From NCBI GenBank assembly GCA_034769895.1, contig CM068367.1:688479548-688543547 (forward strand): a DNA stretch of 64,000 bases, read 5' to 3'. Origin of the DNA: Magicicada septendecula (taxonomy: Eukaryota; Arthropoda; Insecta; Hemiptera; Cicadidae). Positions 47,209 to 58,374 of the stretch are shown one piece after another. Under the pieces are notes generated by a model, which saw only the letters and a program-made list of their open reading frames with translations, was not told where the DNA came from and did no database searches. How positions within the stretch are numbered: position 1 is the first letter of the stretch; each line of letters starts with the position of its first letter. Both the position numbers and the translations under genes were made by a program.

Positions 47209-47775
47209 TTCTTTGACAACGAACTGTTTACGAAATGTATTCAGTTTCAGGATGCTCCATATAACATTGTATATGTTGCTCCGAAAACTTTGCGTCATTA
47301 TGATTTAAAAGTTCATTTATTTGGTACAGTTGGTTGGTAACATATGATATGTTATGTCTACCGACTATACTGCATGGAGAAGGGGCGAAGAACGGGATTC
47401 CTATACCACATAACCTCAGAGATCTCCACCCCGTAGACTAGCTATACTTAGTTCATATAAATATATATGTGCACTATTGGTTTTGTACATAGTGTTTCGT
47501 GCCACATCATGCTTCGTAGCTTACAGGTGGGCACTGCCCTCAAGTTGAAAAAACTTTCTTCATGTCCCGAGAAGAATGGGACACGTTCGTGTCCAGTTAT
47601 ATTATCTTGTTTACTGAAAGAAATAATCAAATGTTTGTTTTTTTAATATCTGGTATAAAGTGATGTAGCCACGAGTCACGTTGATATTCGTGAACAGATA
47701 AGGTTTCGAAGATTGCATAAAGAGCTCTCGTTACATAACCAGCTCGACAATACGAAGGGACGCGACGTACGCTTT

Positions 47776-48351
47776 GCCACGGCCACACGAAGCGTACACT
47801 TTGTACCGCAGCTTGTTTTCCGCAGCTTAAAATCCCGCCATGGACGTGGCCACACTGTGCGCTTGTTTCCCGTGAACTCAGTCCTGATTTGTCTGTCACT
47901 GGGTGCGGCAAGCGTTATGAATCCGTTTAGAATTAACAAAAATGCGGTTAGGACATTGTGTGCTTTATTGATTGTTCGCCGTCGACGTCGTCGGCGACAG
48001 ATAAAGTACTGGGTGCATCCCATTGTTATGGACAGACAAGAAAAAGGGAAGTTTGTGCTTTTACATACCAAGTTAAAAGAATATCCACAAAAGTTTTTTG
48101 AGTATTACAGAATGTCTGTTCCCTCTTTTGAATTACTCTTATCTAAAGTTCAAGAGATAAGAGTGCGTGAGCGTTTCACGCAGAAAAATAGATCTGGACG
48201 CATTCGTCAGCGTGAGACCGTGGGAATGCGCCAGTTACTTCCGCGGTTGGCGGGAAAACACGCTGCGTCTGGCCACCCCAGATCCTTTTGAAAGGGATTT
48301 ATTTTTCCAGATTGTCACGCAGCGTGAAAACACGCTTCGTGTGGTCGTGGC
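47776..48351 (+). mobile_element. PIF/Harbinger deletion derivative
   Basis: Outer inverted repeats 47776-47795 and 48332-48351 match at 19 of 20 positions (core CCACACGAAGCGT). A second, inner imperfect pair lies at 47846-47872 and 48251-48276 (GTGGCCA...TTTCCCG). Between them is the N-terminal part of a HARBI1-like transposase. The usual 3-bp TWA target duplication is not evident. This is an internally deleted copy that would need transposase in trans. Confidence 0.7.
47917..48291 (+). pseudogene. HARBI1-like transposase, N-terminal fragment
   Basis: An ATG at 47917 opens MNPFRINKNAVRTL, followed by an Arg run (RRRRRRRQIKYWVHPIV), then KGKFVLLHTKLKEYPQKFF and YYRMSVPSFELLLSKVQEI. The 'YWVHP...F..L...L...P..F..YYRMS...F..LL..V' pattern is the conserved N-terminal region of PIF/Harbinger nucleases. 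Homology ends after RERFTQKNRSGRIRQRE, where the sequence runs into the inner inverted repeat, so the DDE catalytic half (about 200 residues) is missing. Stop at 48291. Confidence 0.7.
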
Positions 48352-49201
48352 CTTAGGCCACAACGTGTAACGTTTTGCACCGAAAGAAAAGCTCGTTTAA
48401 ATTTAGCTGAAAACATTGTTTTTTGTAGGAAAGCGGAGCAGTGGAAGAGTCGGGCTGGCAGTCAGCACAGTTGTTTATGTAATTTGTCGTGCAAACGGGT
48501 TCGTGTGTTGTGATCATGACATTGGATCGTGACAGCCAGGCAATGAACTTTGACTTGGTAAAATTTCTGACATGTTGCGCAACATTACTCCTCCTCCGCC
48601 ACTCCGTGGTGCTGCCCCTTCGGGCACACGCTATGTGAATCCCACTCCGACAACAATATCTGCTGGAGTCATGCTTTCTCCCCGTTTAATTGTACACACA
48701 GATACAATTTTGGGCGTGCAAACATACACCGGCATTGTTAGTATACATCACCGCCGTACACGCTCTGACAACGTCACGATGTGTAACAACTGAATGTATA
48801 CCACGTCAGGAAACATACGTCTGTCTGTCTACGATTTGTTAATCCGACCGTCAGCGTCGCTATGTGCACTGAATAATAAACTACATCTGGCGTGACCATT
48901 AATCTGTGATGTATTCCTATGCTTTCAAATTATTTGTATATAGACTTTTAATACACGTGTTCGTGTGCTGTTGTTTACATTCAAGGTACCAAGGGAGAAA
49001 ATCCTAACTATTCATCGGCTAACCTATGAACATGCAGCAAAATAAAAAACAATAACTTTAGTCGGTTTAACAGTTAACGCGCTTTGGGTTATTTGCATAA
49101 TGGTTTCACCTTTGCTTCCTAAATCTTTTATACACTGAAATCTAAAATAATAAATAGAAATATATAGAAATAATGTGAGTAGAAATAGAAAATTGAATGG
49201 C

Positions 49202-49240
<39 letters not shown>

Positions 49241-50833
49241 CATCATTATTATTATTATTCATACCATTACAACTAATACAGCTCGCATATAAAGTTGCAT
49301 TTTTATTATAATTAGTTTAATGTTACTCAGTTATTAAATTACTTCAACTAATGTTTACAATTAAAACAGTGAAATTTAATAATACAGTATAAAACAGAGA
49401 AATCTAGCATTATGCATTAAAACGTCTAAAGAAAAGGAACTATGCCAAAAATAAAACATGGTTTAGATAGATTTACATGGCCTGTAAAACATGGTGTATA
49501 TATGCCTAAGAAAAAGAACGTCCTATTTGTTTAATTCTTTAATTACGAAACAATAATCTAATTAATTTTGTTATACGATGATTTGATCAACAGATCACTT
49601 AAACAATGGAGATATGTTTGACTAAACTAGTGACATGACATGCAAGATTATGTAAAATTGACATATGATGTGTAAGATTATGAGCTTCAAAAGGATACTC
49701 CCTAGCTACAATCAAGCTTCTTTTTATCTGAAAACTTTGAATAGAGAGTTACGCGTATTATGACAGTGGTGAGGAAATAAAATAAAAATTGAAATAAAAT
49801 CCTTGATGACGTGGGAAAAAGTAGACAATGAGGGATCAAAGAAAAAGCAGTGAAATTGTGTTCAAAAAAGGAACGGGAGTTACAAATAATGTAGGACTGA
49901 AGTAAAACGAGAAGATATGGAATTTTTATGAGGTGTTAAGAAATTGTTTTCTGAAAAAATGAACAAGCAGGCGAAAAAAAAAACAAATTTATTGGTGCAA
50001 CGTACAGTTTATAATTGGTGAGGCTCTTGAGATAGAAAACATTCGTAGCCGGCACTACTGGACTACAAAATAAAGATAATTTATAATCTGAGCGTAGAGA
50101 TAGACTACGCTGAGAACAAATGCCCTTACAAAAAATAGTGGAGAGAAAATTACAAAACTTTAGAACCAAATCCAGCGCAAAAAAAATGGAGGCCTATGTT
50201 CAACATTGTTACAGATAAGGACAAAAACTCTGACCATGGGTACTAAAGGGATAACTGACGTCCAGGTTCTTGCAATTATAACAATTATATGAGAATAGTT
50301 AATGATACTTACTCATTCCAAAATGGGGGAAAGATCCTTCGCCCAAGACAGTTGCTTAGAGAAGAAGAGAATTGAGAACATGAAACCTGTTGGCTTCTCC
50401 ATGTTTAAACACTGGGTTGCTTAAATACGGAGTTCTTTTGGTTTACTTACACTTTTACTATTTATGCTGAACGAGAAGAAAGATAAGTCCCACAAGATTG
50501 AAGATGATTACTTAAGTATCATTTTTCATGAGAAAGATAAGACCATACTATGATAACACGGGTTATAAATCCATAATTTTTTAAAACTACTTCGTTTTCT
50601 CATTTTAATAGTGCAAAATGATTCTAGGGTGCGAATTCTGTTTTCGTGGTTCAGTGAACCACAGAGAATATAGTCTGGTAACGAGTGTAGCATTTAGTAA
50701 TCAGCTGAAGCTTTCGACTCAGTCCATGTTTTGGGAAATTTAAAGATGCTAAACCATCTAATGTGTTTTATTGACATTTTTTACATCAGGCTCGCTCATT
50801 TGGTTACAAAGTAATTGGTTACAAAATTAATAC
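48352..50833. other. Non-coding stretch with (TTA)n, no gene seen
   Basis: A (TAT/TTA)n microsatellite at 49202-49259. The Pro-rich 73-codon frame at 48572-48793 is unassigned. The rest is AT-rich. Confidence 0.55.
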
Positions 50834-51099
50834 TAGAGGCGTATTTACGGGGGGGACGGGTCCGGACCCTCCTCCAGACAGTCGAAAGTTGGCGAATTTT
50901 GTTAATCTCTTAATTTTTAGGCTGCGTTATATTATTCTTTCAGCTGTGTGCGCTATTACAGAACTAACTCTTTTTTAAATATACAAACAGGTTTGTTACA
51001 CAGCATTAGCATTACAAGGCACGTTTCCATTTCATATTTTAAATATGAAATATAGGAAAATCAATTCACTCAATAAGTACCTTGTATGCAATATTTCAA

Positions 51100-51372
51100 A
51101 TAATAAATAAATAAACCTCCGCTCAACAGTCCGTTAAGGACCAAGGCGTACCGCGCGGCTTTTGTGTTAGTGTGACGGTGTATGGCTAGTACTACGCGCC
51201 ACCAGCCGCTAGTTGCGGTATTCACAGCCAGGAGGCGGCGCTGTTATCTCACGCCTACTCAGTTTGCCTCACGACGCTGAGTGCACGCCGTACGGAACCT
51301 CCGCCGGGAATTGAACCCGGGACCACGAGCGCATCAATCGCCCGCGTTAGCCACTAGACCACCTGGAGGCTC
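51100..51372 (-). mobile_element. tRNA-derived SINE with perfect target duplication
   Basis: On the minus strand: a tRNA-like head (51370-51297), a ~175-bp unrelated body, and a TTTATTTATT tail. It is flanked by identical 14-bp direct repeats ATGCAATATTTCAA (51086-51099 and 51373-51386), the hallmark of LINE-mediated insertion. It is inserted inside the hAT MITE and so is younger than it. It is GC-rich in AT-rich surroundings and well preserved. Confidence 0.9.
51297..51370 (-). tRNA. tRNA-like SINE head (pol III promoter)
   Basis: Seventy-four bases fold roughly as a cloverleaf: acceptor GCCTCCA with CGGAGGT (one mismatch and a G-T pair), anticodon stem GGGCG/CGCTC enclosing ATTGATG (TGA in the anticodon position), and T-arm CCGGG-TTCAATT-CCCGG. 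The A box TGGTCTAGTGG and B box GGTTCAATTCC match pol III consensus. It is the head of a SINE, not a free tRNA gene. The tRNA-Ser-like anticodon is suggestive only. Confidence 0.65.
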
Positions 51373-51552
51373 ATGCAATATTTCAATAACGCGTATTTTT
51401 ATCGTGTTATTACCGTTTACTTTAGTGAGACTGATTTCAACCACTTTGAAGATAATAATGTTGATCAATCTTAACTTGTTTTTTCTCCTATATGAAGCTG
51501 ACCCGACCCCGGATCCCCCAGAGCAAATTCTAGATACGCCACTGATTAATAT

Positions 51553-54500
51553 AAGTGAAGGGTATACTATGTTTGCAGGGATAAATTTTTTTGCACTAGA
51601 ATGGAGGGTAAATGCAGAAGTTGCGTTTAGGTCAGATATGTTATGTTAATACACTTACTTCTGTTAACACTGAAACCCAAGTATAGGTTTCGGATCCGAT
51701 GTAGGCCTATATAAAGTGTAGACTACAAGCAATTAATGCTAAAAACGAACACTGTTCTTCCGTACTAACAGGTAATCCTGGTTCAATCCCACGATTAGGA
51801 TTGTAGACTCAACCCTTCAGCCGAGCATGCAAGGGGAGGATGAGGGTTAGTAATAGTGACATTAATTTTAGTTCCACAAAGATCAATCCTAACAACACGT
51901 GAAACTGAAATTATATGTGTACAGTTTATTATTAGCACACGAAACTATAGTTACTCACCAAACATTTTGACTAAATGAAGAAATATCTGTTTCACTTATT
52001 TCAATGCATATGTTTGAATGCATTCGTGATACGTGTAAAACGCCCCATTAAGTAGTAGCACAGGCGTTTTTGGCAACATTTAAACAAAAAAACAGGAAAC
52101 AGGTGGTTGACCTGAAGCCATTAAGCCGTGCAAGATAAGTTATAAGGCAAGAGGAGAGGCAGGTCAATGCTCACACACTGCCTATACGCTTCGTTATCGG
52201 CTTTGTACAGTACTACTAACATGTGTTGCATTGCTTTTAACTGGGTCTCTCGATCCTCTTGGCCATGAATCATTTCAGGAAGTCACTAGAAATAAACTCT
52301 TCACCACTACGCGCTGCTAAGTGCTCCTCTTATCTGTTACGTAAATCAAAATTTGATTTAATGATGGCCATTTAATGGTGTGGCCTTAAACTTTATGTTA
52401 ACAGTTACGTTTACGGCCGCTGTTAATTCATTCGTATAGTGTTGCGCGTCCAACGTAACTGTACTGTGTGGTCTACGGTATCATGCTTTACATTAGCTTT
52501 TTTGTCAGAGCAATAAAAAAAAGTGCTTTAAATTACAACAGTTGCGCTTCTTTTACATTTTACATCGGTTTACTTTTACGCAGAAGTAAAATTTAAATGT
52601 TATCTTTATTGCTGTGACCACTCAAAATCACAATGTACAATTCTTAAAACTGATACAGTTGTCCTTTTTATCACGAATTTGAATGTTTCCTAATGAATAG
52701 CCTACACGGGTTCCGGCATTTTCGACGATGTATCCTGCAAACAAAAAGACAAGAATTAACGGTCGACTAATTCCTAGAGCAGTTCTGTTAGTAGTCTATT
52801 CAGAGGTTAGAAAAGCGTAAAACATTTAGGTCATCCACTTGCCGTTGAGTGGATAAACTATACCTAAAGGCGGATGAATCAACTGAGAGCCGGCGTAGGA
52901 TCCAATTCTCTTGGATATCACGCCATTTATTGATCATCAGAGTATTACATTTACTGCAGTGTCAAATGGAATGAAAAAATGAGAAAAGAGTTGAATGAAA
53001 AACAGCTGACAACCAGTCCTCGATGAAACTGTTTACAGAGGAGGACAAAGTTTCAGTATATAGACTGTGAAAGTTGCAGAAAATTTAACATTTGTTGCTC
53101 ATGCAATTCTGTTTGCATATAATCAACAGATGTTCAGAATGCTATTAAATAGACAAATACTAATTCACTGGGTAGGAGATCAGGGAAACTTGTCTCGTGA
53201 TGCCTTTCCACGCTCTTATTGAGAGAAACTATTTAATTTTTATCTGACAAGATTAGTTTTATTTTTAAACATTCAGTAATTCCGTTCAAGAATAGGAACA
53301 TGTGAGTTTCAAAGAAAATAGCTGATTTATTTTAAAGTATAAATTTGAAAAGAAAGAAGAATTTGTATTCCAAGAAGGAAAGACGGGAAAGGGTTCATTA
53401 ATCCATAAGTACGAATTGACCGAGGTAATGGTGTCAACGCAATACGAACTCCACCTTATTTCATGTAATGGTTTGTAAACATACATTATAACGATCGTCA
53501 TCACCTGTAGCTCCATAACGCACCATAAGTCTTGCCCTAGATTATAGATGCGATTACGCTCTAGACTACTACCCCCAAGCCACTGGTACAATATCTTCGG
53601 CAGCTGTATTTCGTCCGTACTTTCCAAGTGCCCCAATACATCTGTGTCTACTTATTTCAATAAATTTTATGGTGCCCGTAGAGATAATGATACTCAGCTT
53701 TATCTCTACGCCTGAGACAAACGCCACCCTCAGCCAAGCACTTACAGATGTTTCTCAGAGCCCTCTAATAATCATTCATTAATTTGTGTTAATCTTCGTG
53801 CTTCTGAGTCATATGTTAACAATGGCTACGAAGTGTTTTGTAGATTGCGCATTTAATGTCTAGAAATGACATGCGACCTTAAATGCAATATGAATCCAGA
53901 ATGTCTTTTATTTTCCAGATATAGGCCTAACCTTTTTACGTGCTATCATAATTTCTGATTACTGCAGATCCCAGACATAGGTATAAATTCATTCATCTGC
54001 TCTATGTTGAGCCTACATACTTAAGGCACGAGTCTGGACTGCCAGATTAGCTGGCAAAGTATTTGAGTAATCTGTATTAACTTACATATATTTGTTTGTT
54101 CCAAATATTTATCTTCAATTTTACTCTTCTAGAAGCTTTCTCGAATGCATTAAAAGCTTATATACGATCCCCCCTTCATCTGACGATCGGATCTACGACT
54201 CCGTGTGTGCTAGTATGTGGGCACTTTGTAACAATAGTACTTCTTGTATTTATTTGGGGATCTTACACAGCCAACGATTCTCCAGACCACGAAAAGAAAA
54301 CAGATATATTACCTGCTGGCAGAGTCCGATGTAGGTCCTAAGAGGACGCGAAACGCTTCTTTGAACTTATACGTTAACTTCCCTCATTTCGTCATTCAGA
54401 CCTGCTCATTCACACTGTCATAAGTGGGCCTACTTTAAGAATATATAGGCCTAAACAAGTAAGCTCCATGAGCGACAGAACTGGCTCGTTATTTTGAACA

Positions 54501-54559
54501 AAGTAGATAAATTATAGGGTCTATTATTAGAGTATATTAGTAGACTAATTCCATTATTA
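51553..54559. other. Long AT-rich stretch, no gene seen
   Basis: Open frames at 53286-53636 and 54092-54341 have no recognised motif. TAGGCCTA occurs at 51702, 53923 and 54446. Confidence 0.55.
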
Positions 54560-54579
54560 GATGAATTTCGATATTTTTC

Positions 54580-55250
54580 AAATAACAGAAAATTACGAGA
54601 ATCCCGATTGCACTACTTTTTAATAAAATAACAGTTGTAGAACAGTCAACAAACAGTAAACATTAAAAATTCCAAACATTCGAATTTGTGTTAAAATTCC
54701 ACTTAATCTGACATCCGGATGTATTTTCAAATTTTTGATCTCTTTTGGGGTTTAGGGCCCCAAAATTCTGAAATTTCTAAAACAGTACTTTATGTTCAGA
54801 TGTTTGTTAAAATTTTCTTTAATTTAATACCCCACATGGAATTTGCGATTTTATTAAAATTTTGACCAACTTTTTGATAAAATTTCCGAAACTTAACACT
54901 ATATTTAGATTTTAGTTAAAATTCTCATTAATTTGATACCCCACATGAATTTTGCGATTTTATCAAAATTTTCACAAGTTTTTCGGTTCTAACTTCCAAA
55001 ATTTTGAAATTTTCAAAAAGGAACACTATATTCAGATTTTGGTTAAAATTACCTTTCATTTGATACGCCACATGGCTCTTGTTATTTTTTCAGAATTTTA
55101 ACCCCTCACATTGTTACCTCCCGCCTCCTATTTTATACGGCTCTGTAGGGCAAAAGTATGATGCCAGGTTTTACCGAAATCGGTTGATGTCGGTGATCAA
55201 AAGTTGTCGTGAGACATACCCGAAACAGATAGACAGATAAACAAATGGCA
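54580..55250. repeat. ~120-bp degenerate tandem repeat plus tail
   Basis: TTTAATACCCCACATGGAAT (54818), TTTGATACCCCACATGAATT (54937) and TTTGATACGCCACATGGC (55057) recur at 119-120-bp spacing; a fourth, weaker unit lies near 54700. The array runs into a tail with TTTTACCGAAATCGGTTGAT and AGATAGACAGATAAAC, a motif pair found at the ends of many insect non-autonomous repeats. No coding sequence. Confidence 0.75.
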
Positions 55251-56044
55251 CAAGGTCGAGTTAAAACAGACCCGCCTCGCTCGTTCACTAAATGATTTAT
55301 TTGAATATCGTTTTCATGTATTTTCTCCAGGACTTGCATAAGCATGAATGATGTTTGATCTATTGTAGATGTTCGTCTACAGAATCCATTTAGTTACTTC
55401 TCGATTTTTTTTCGTATGTGGCAGCAGCCAATTGTATATTAGGCCTACATATGCTACAATCTTATACACGACGATCAGAAGCGTAATTCTCTATAATTAT
55501 GTATTCTCTAGTTGATCTCCTTTCTTGAGAACAGGTACAATTATAATACATTCCATTTCTTTGGAAGTTTTACTTATTTCCAGATTAAACTTACTACCCC
55601 AGAGATATGTATGTAGCCTATTTATTTATTTATTTTTTTGCATGAGCACTAAATGAGTGGAATATACGCATCACGAGAACGACATGGATTGTCGCATTTC
55701 TGCAGAAGTTTTACGTAAGATGGTACAGTCATGTAGTGTGTCAAATTGTGTACTTTACGTCAAGTGTCACCTAATATCGTATCTTGTGCGGTCTAGGATC
55801 GACCTACAAAAACGTCAGAAGCTCTGATCAAACTGAAGGTCCGCTTATTCTCACAAGTCGTGAACGAGCTAAAAATGGGGAAGTTTGGGCCTGTTTCTCA
55901 ATTTGTGCTCAGTAAAATTTACCTGCTTACTTACTTAGTCCGGTAAGCAAGTAGGCTACTTACTTACTTACTCGGTAAGCAGGTACTTAATTACATTTTT
56001 ACTTAGTTACTTACTTTTACTTTTACTTACTTCCTTTTCGTTCG
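55251..56044. other. Non-coding stretch with TTAC repeats
   Basis: Imperfect TTAC/CTTA simple sequence at about 55920-56035. No gene seen. Confidence 0.6.
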
Positions 56045-56260
56045 GATTGGAACACAGGACTTGCATAACATGCATCCATTTACTTCGATTTTCAACCTCA
56101 GTCTTGATCTGTTGCCATGCCTTCCCATTTACAACCTCCAAGACATACCTTCGCCATGTCTACTGTGGTCTTCACATCTTCCTTTTTCCAACTTGATTGC
56201 AGTCAAGTGCTTGTCTCATTATACACCTGCCTAAGGGGATATTTTTGTTTTTCAATTAGT
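56045..56260 (-). pseudogene. LINE C-terminal relic
   Basis: From about 56195 leftwards, the minus strand reads TWRRYVLEVVNGKAWQQIK, then TEVENRSKWMHVMQVLCSNP. This is the 'RPRKTWRRxVxED...W.EIK..AQDRxxWRxxVxALCSxxxE' end of a LINE polyprotein. A stop or frame change separates it from the GKRK-like segment before it. It is only the last ~60 codons. Confidence 0.5.
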
Positions 56261-58047
56261 GTTAGCCGTTTTTCGTCTATACTCACCTCCCCCTCCCACC
56301 ACCAACGAAAAAAAAGTCACTCCCAAAATACTTTTCTTGATACATCACTGAATTAGCTCACCATTAAACAATGTTCTGAGGCTTTTTTGAGTGCTTAATA
56401 AAAAGAGGCAAGCGAGGTGTGTTTCTTCCATAGGTGAAAGATTAACAGTCACACTAATGTGATACTCTTAACAGTGTGATGAAGGAAAAGAGAAAGGGAT
56501 CGTGGTCATGTTAAGAACCTCAGTACTCTTAATAATTTGCTAGTTCGAAATTCTACATTAATTTATATCAATATATTAATAAGGAACGAAAAACAAATAT
56601 TAATATAATTTTACGTAAACCGATCAATTGGAAATTGTATCAGATATTTAGGCGTGCTAGTTCGTGCCGTTGCAAGAATTTAACAAGAATCGTTTACTCC
56701 GTTCCGCCAGCTGAACTGTATCCTGTCGTTGGCAGGCAATGAAATCAATAACTTGTCAATGAATACAACCGTTGTTTAGATAAGGTTGAATTAAACACAC
56801 ACAAAATTGAAGGGAAATGCTTTAGCAAAGCGCACGAGATTTCAACGAATGAAGTAATAATCTCAATTTATACTTGCGTGTTTCACAGAAAAAACAGAAG
56901 CCACAATTGTTAAATTTTAACACTTAATATTAGTTTGCAGATTTTGATAATGGATATCACCTTATCTAAAGTAAATTCTTGAACAACAAAATAAAACTAG
57001 GCTGTATGTTTAATAACAGAAGTTACGGAGAATTGCTTTTACTTTAAAGAGATTATGGTACTGCAAATTATAATACACTATTATTATTATTTCTTGTTCA
57101 TATAACGCTTATATTAAAATATTATAACTTAAAGTAATTGCTAGTATTAGTATTAATTATACTTTTGATATATTGATTTACAATTACTCTAAGCACTATT
57201 AATATAAAAAGGGGTATAATTACATCACAATATAACTGTCTCAGCCAAAAATATTTAACAGACGGAGGCCATTGACACAATAATGTGTTCTTAACACTGT
57301 GCCACTACCTCTCTGCACCAGTCAGACTGTCGCATTAATAAATTGACATGGTGACATTCAATACGCATCAGCTGCAACTTATCACTTTCACTGAAACCGA
57401 CCTTTTCACCTTTATTTTCTTATCACTTATCACCTACTTTAAAGGCCTTATTAATTCGGTGTAGGTCTTTTTTTTAAGTATCATACAGAGATATGTCACT
57501 AACGCAACTACATACATAGTACAATAATCTATATACTACAATTATTGTTATACAAGAATAATCTATAGTATATTAGGTCATGTATTAATAGGTTGGTGAT
57601 CTAAACCTTTTAGGTCTTTGATTGTTGGCGTTAACAGTTAAGACAGGGTAAGGCTAAGACAGGGAGCAATAAACGGTAACGTGAAAATTCAATCAAATAT
57701 TCCGCTGAAATTATAAAGAAAGCAAATCGGTGACAGTAGTTTAAACTTTTTCTTCAAACTTAATTAGGTTTTTTTTGTCACCTACTGTTTGTATTATTAA
57801 CATTTTTTGTTCTCTATCGTTTTAATATATCATCTTAAATTGTTAGTAAACTCATTTATAAATTAACGTTATATTAAATTATGTAGACTGTTTATGATAA
57901 CAATATCACCATAAACGAAGCTGATTGCCTATCTGTACAATATACGTACCAACTGTCGCGGCAGTTATAGTAGCACGTGACTAAGAAACGGTCCAAATTT
58001 TGCTGAGCAGAGTAACGAGAACTGTGTCTCAGTAGACGGAGGACCAC
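56261..58047. other. AT-rich stretch, no gene seen
   Basis: No coding motif on either strand. Confidence 0.6.
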
Positions 58048-58374
58048 GGGCTACAGTTGGCAGGAGAGAAGACTGAAATTGTCATTGTCACAAGAAGACA
58101 GATTCCCATTAATCTACAGATCGTCACGACAAATTACCAAATCCAAGTGAAGAAGGCTGTCGGACATCTAGTAGTGGCGATTGACAAGAAACTCACATAC
58201 TGGGAACACAAAAAAGGCAGCAGACAAAGCAGCGATGTCACCACTACATTAAGCAGACTGGTGAAAAGCATGAATAGAAACGACGGAGAGATTGATTTCT
58301 ACCTGACACGGTTTCTTACAGGGCACGGACAATTCAGTCTTTCTTCACAAGCGCTGTTAGACCAAATTTTCTAA
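58048..58374 (+). pseudogene. R1-clade LINE relic with internal deletion
   Basis: One open frame reads GLQLAGEKTEIVIVTRRQ, then VKKAVGHLVVAIDKKLTYWE and TTLSRLVKSMN, the thumb region of R1-like elements ('LALxKTExVLxTxRR...KYLGVxIDxKLTF..H...LSRLMPN'). It jumps directly to EIDFYLTRFLTGHGQF, the R1 C-terminal 'VNFYLTQFLTGHGCF' segment. Roughly 150-200 codons between these are missing, so the frame survives an in-frame or lucky deletion. The 'YLG' box reads HLVV. R1 elements normally target 28S rDNA; this copy is a displaced fragment. Confidence 0.6.

Larger units (their letters stand above)
50834..51544. mobile_element. hAT-type MITE interrupted by a SINE
   Basis: The ends are TAGAGGCGTATTTACGGGG on the left and TAGATACGCCACTG on the right, imperfect inverted repeats of the hAT CAGNGGCGTA type with G/C blocks just inside (about 50850 and 51500). 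The flanking 8-mers ATTAATAC (50826-50833) and ATTAATAT (51545-51552) match at 7 of 8, a hAT-size target duplication. Without the SINE the element is about 425 bp. A reverse-oriented relative lies at 63443-63867. No coding sequence. Confidence 0.8.

Noticed and set aside
48572-48793. 73-codon Pro-rich frame
   Set aside because: No homology signal; short and isolated.
51297-51370. Functional tRNA-Ser gene
   Set aside because: The acceptor stem has a mismatch, and the unit continues into a SINE body with tail and target duplication.
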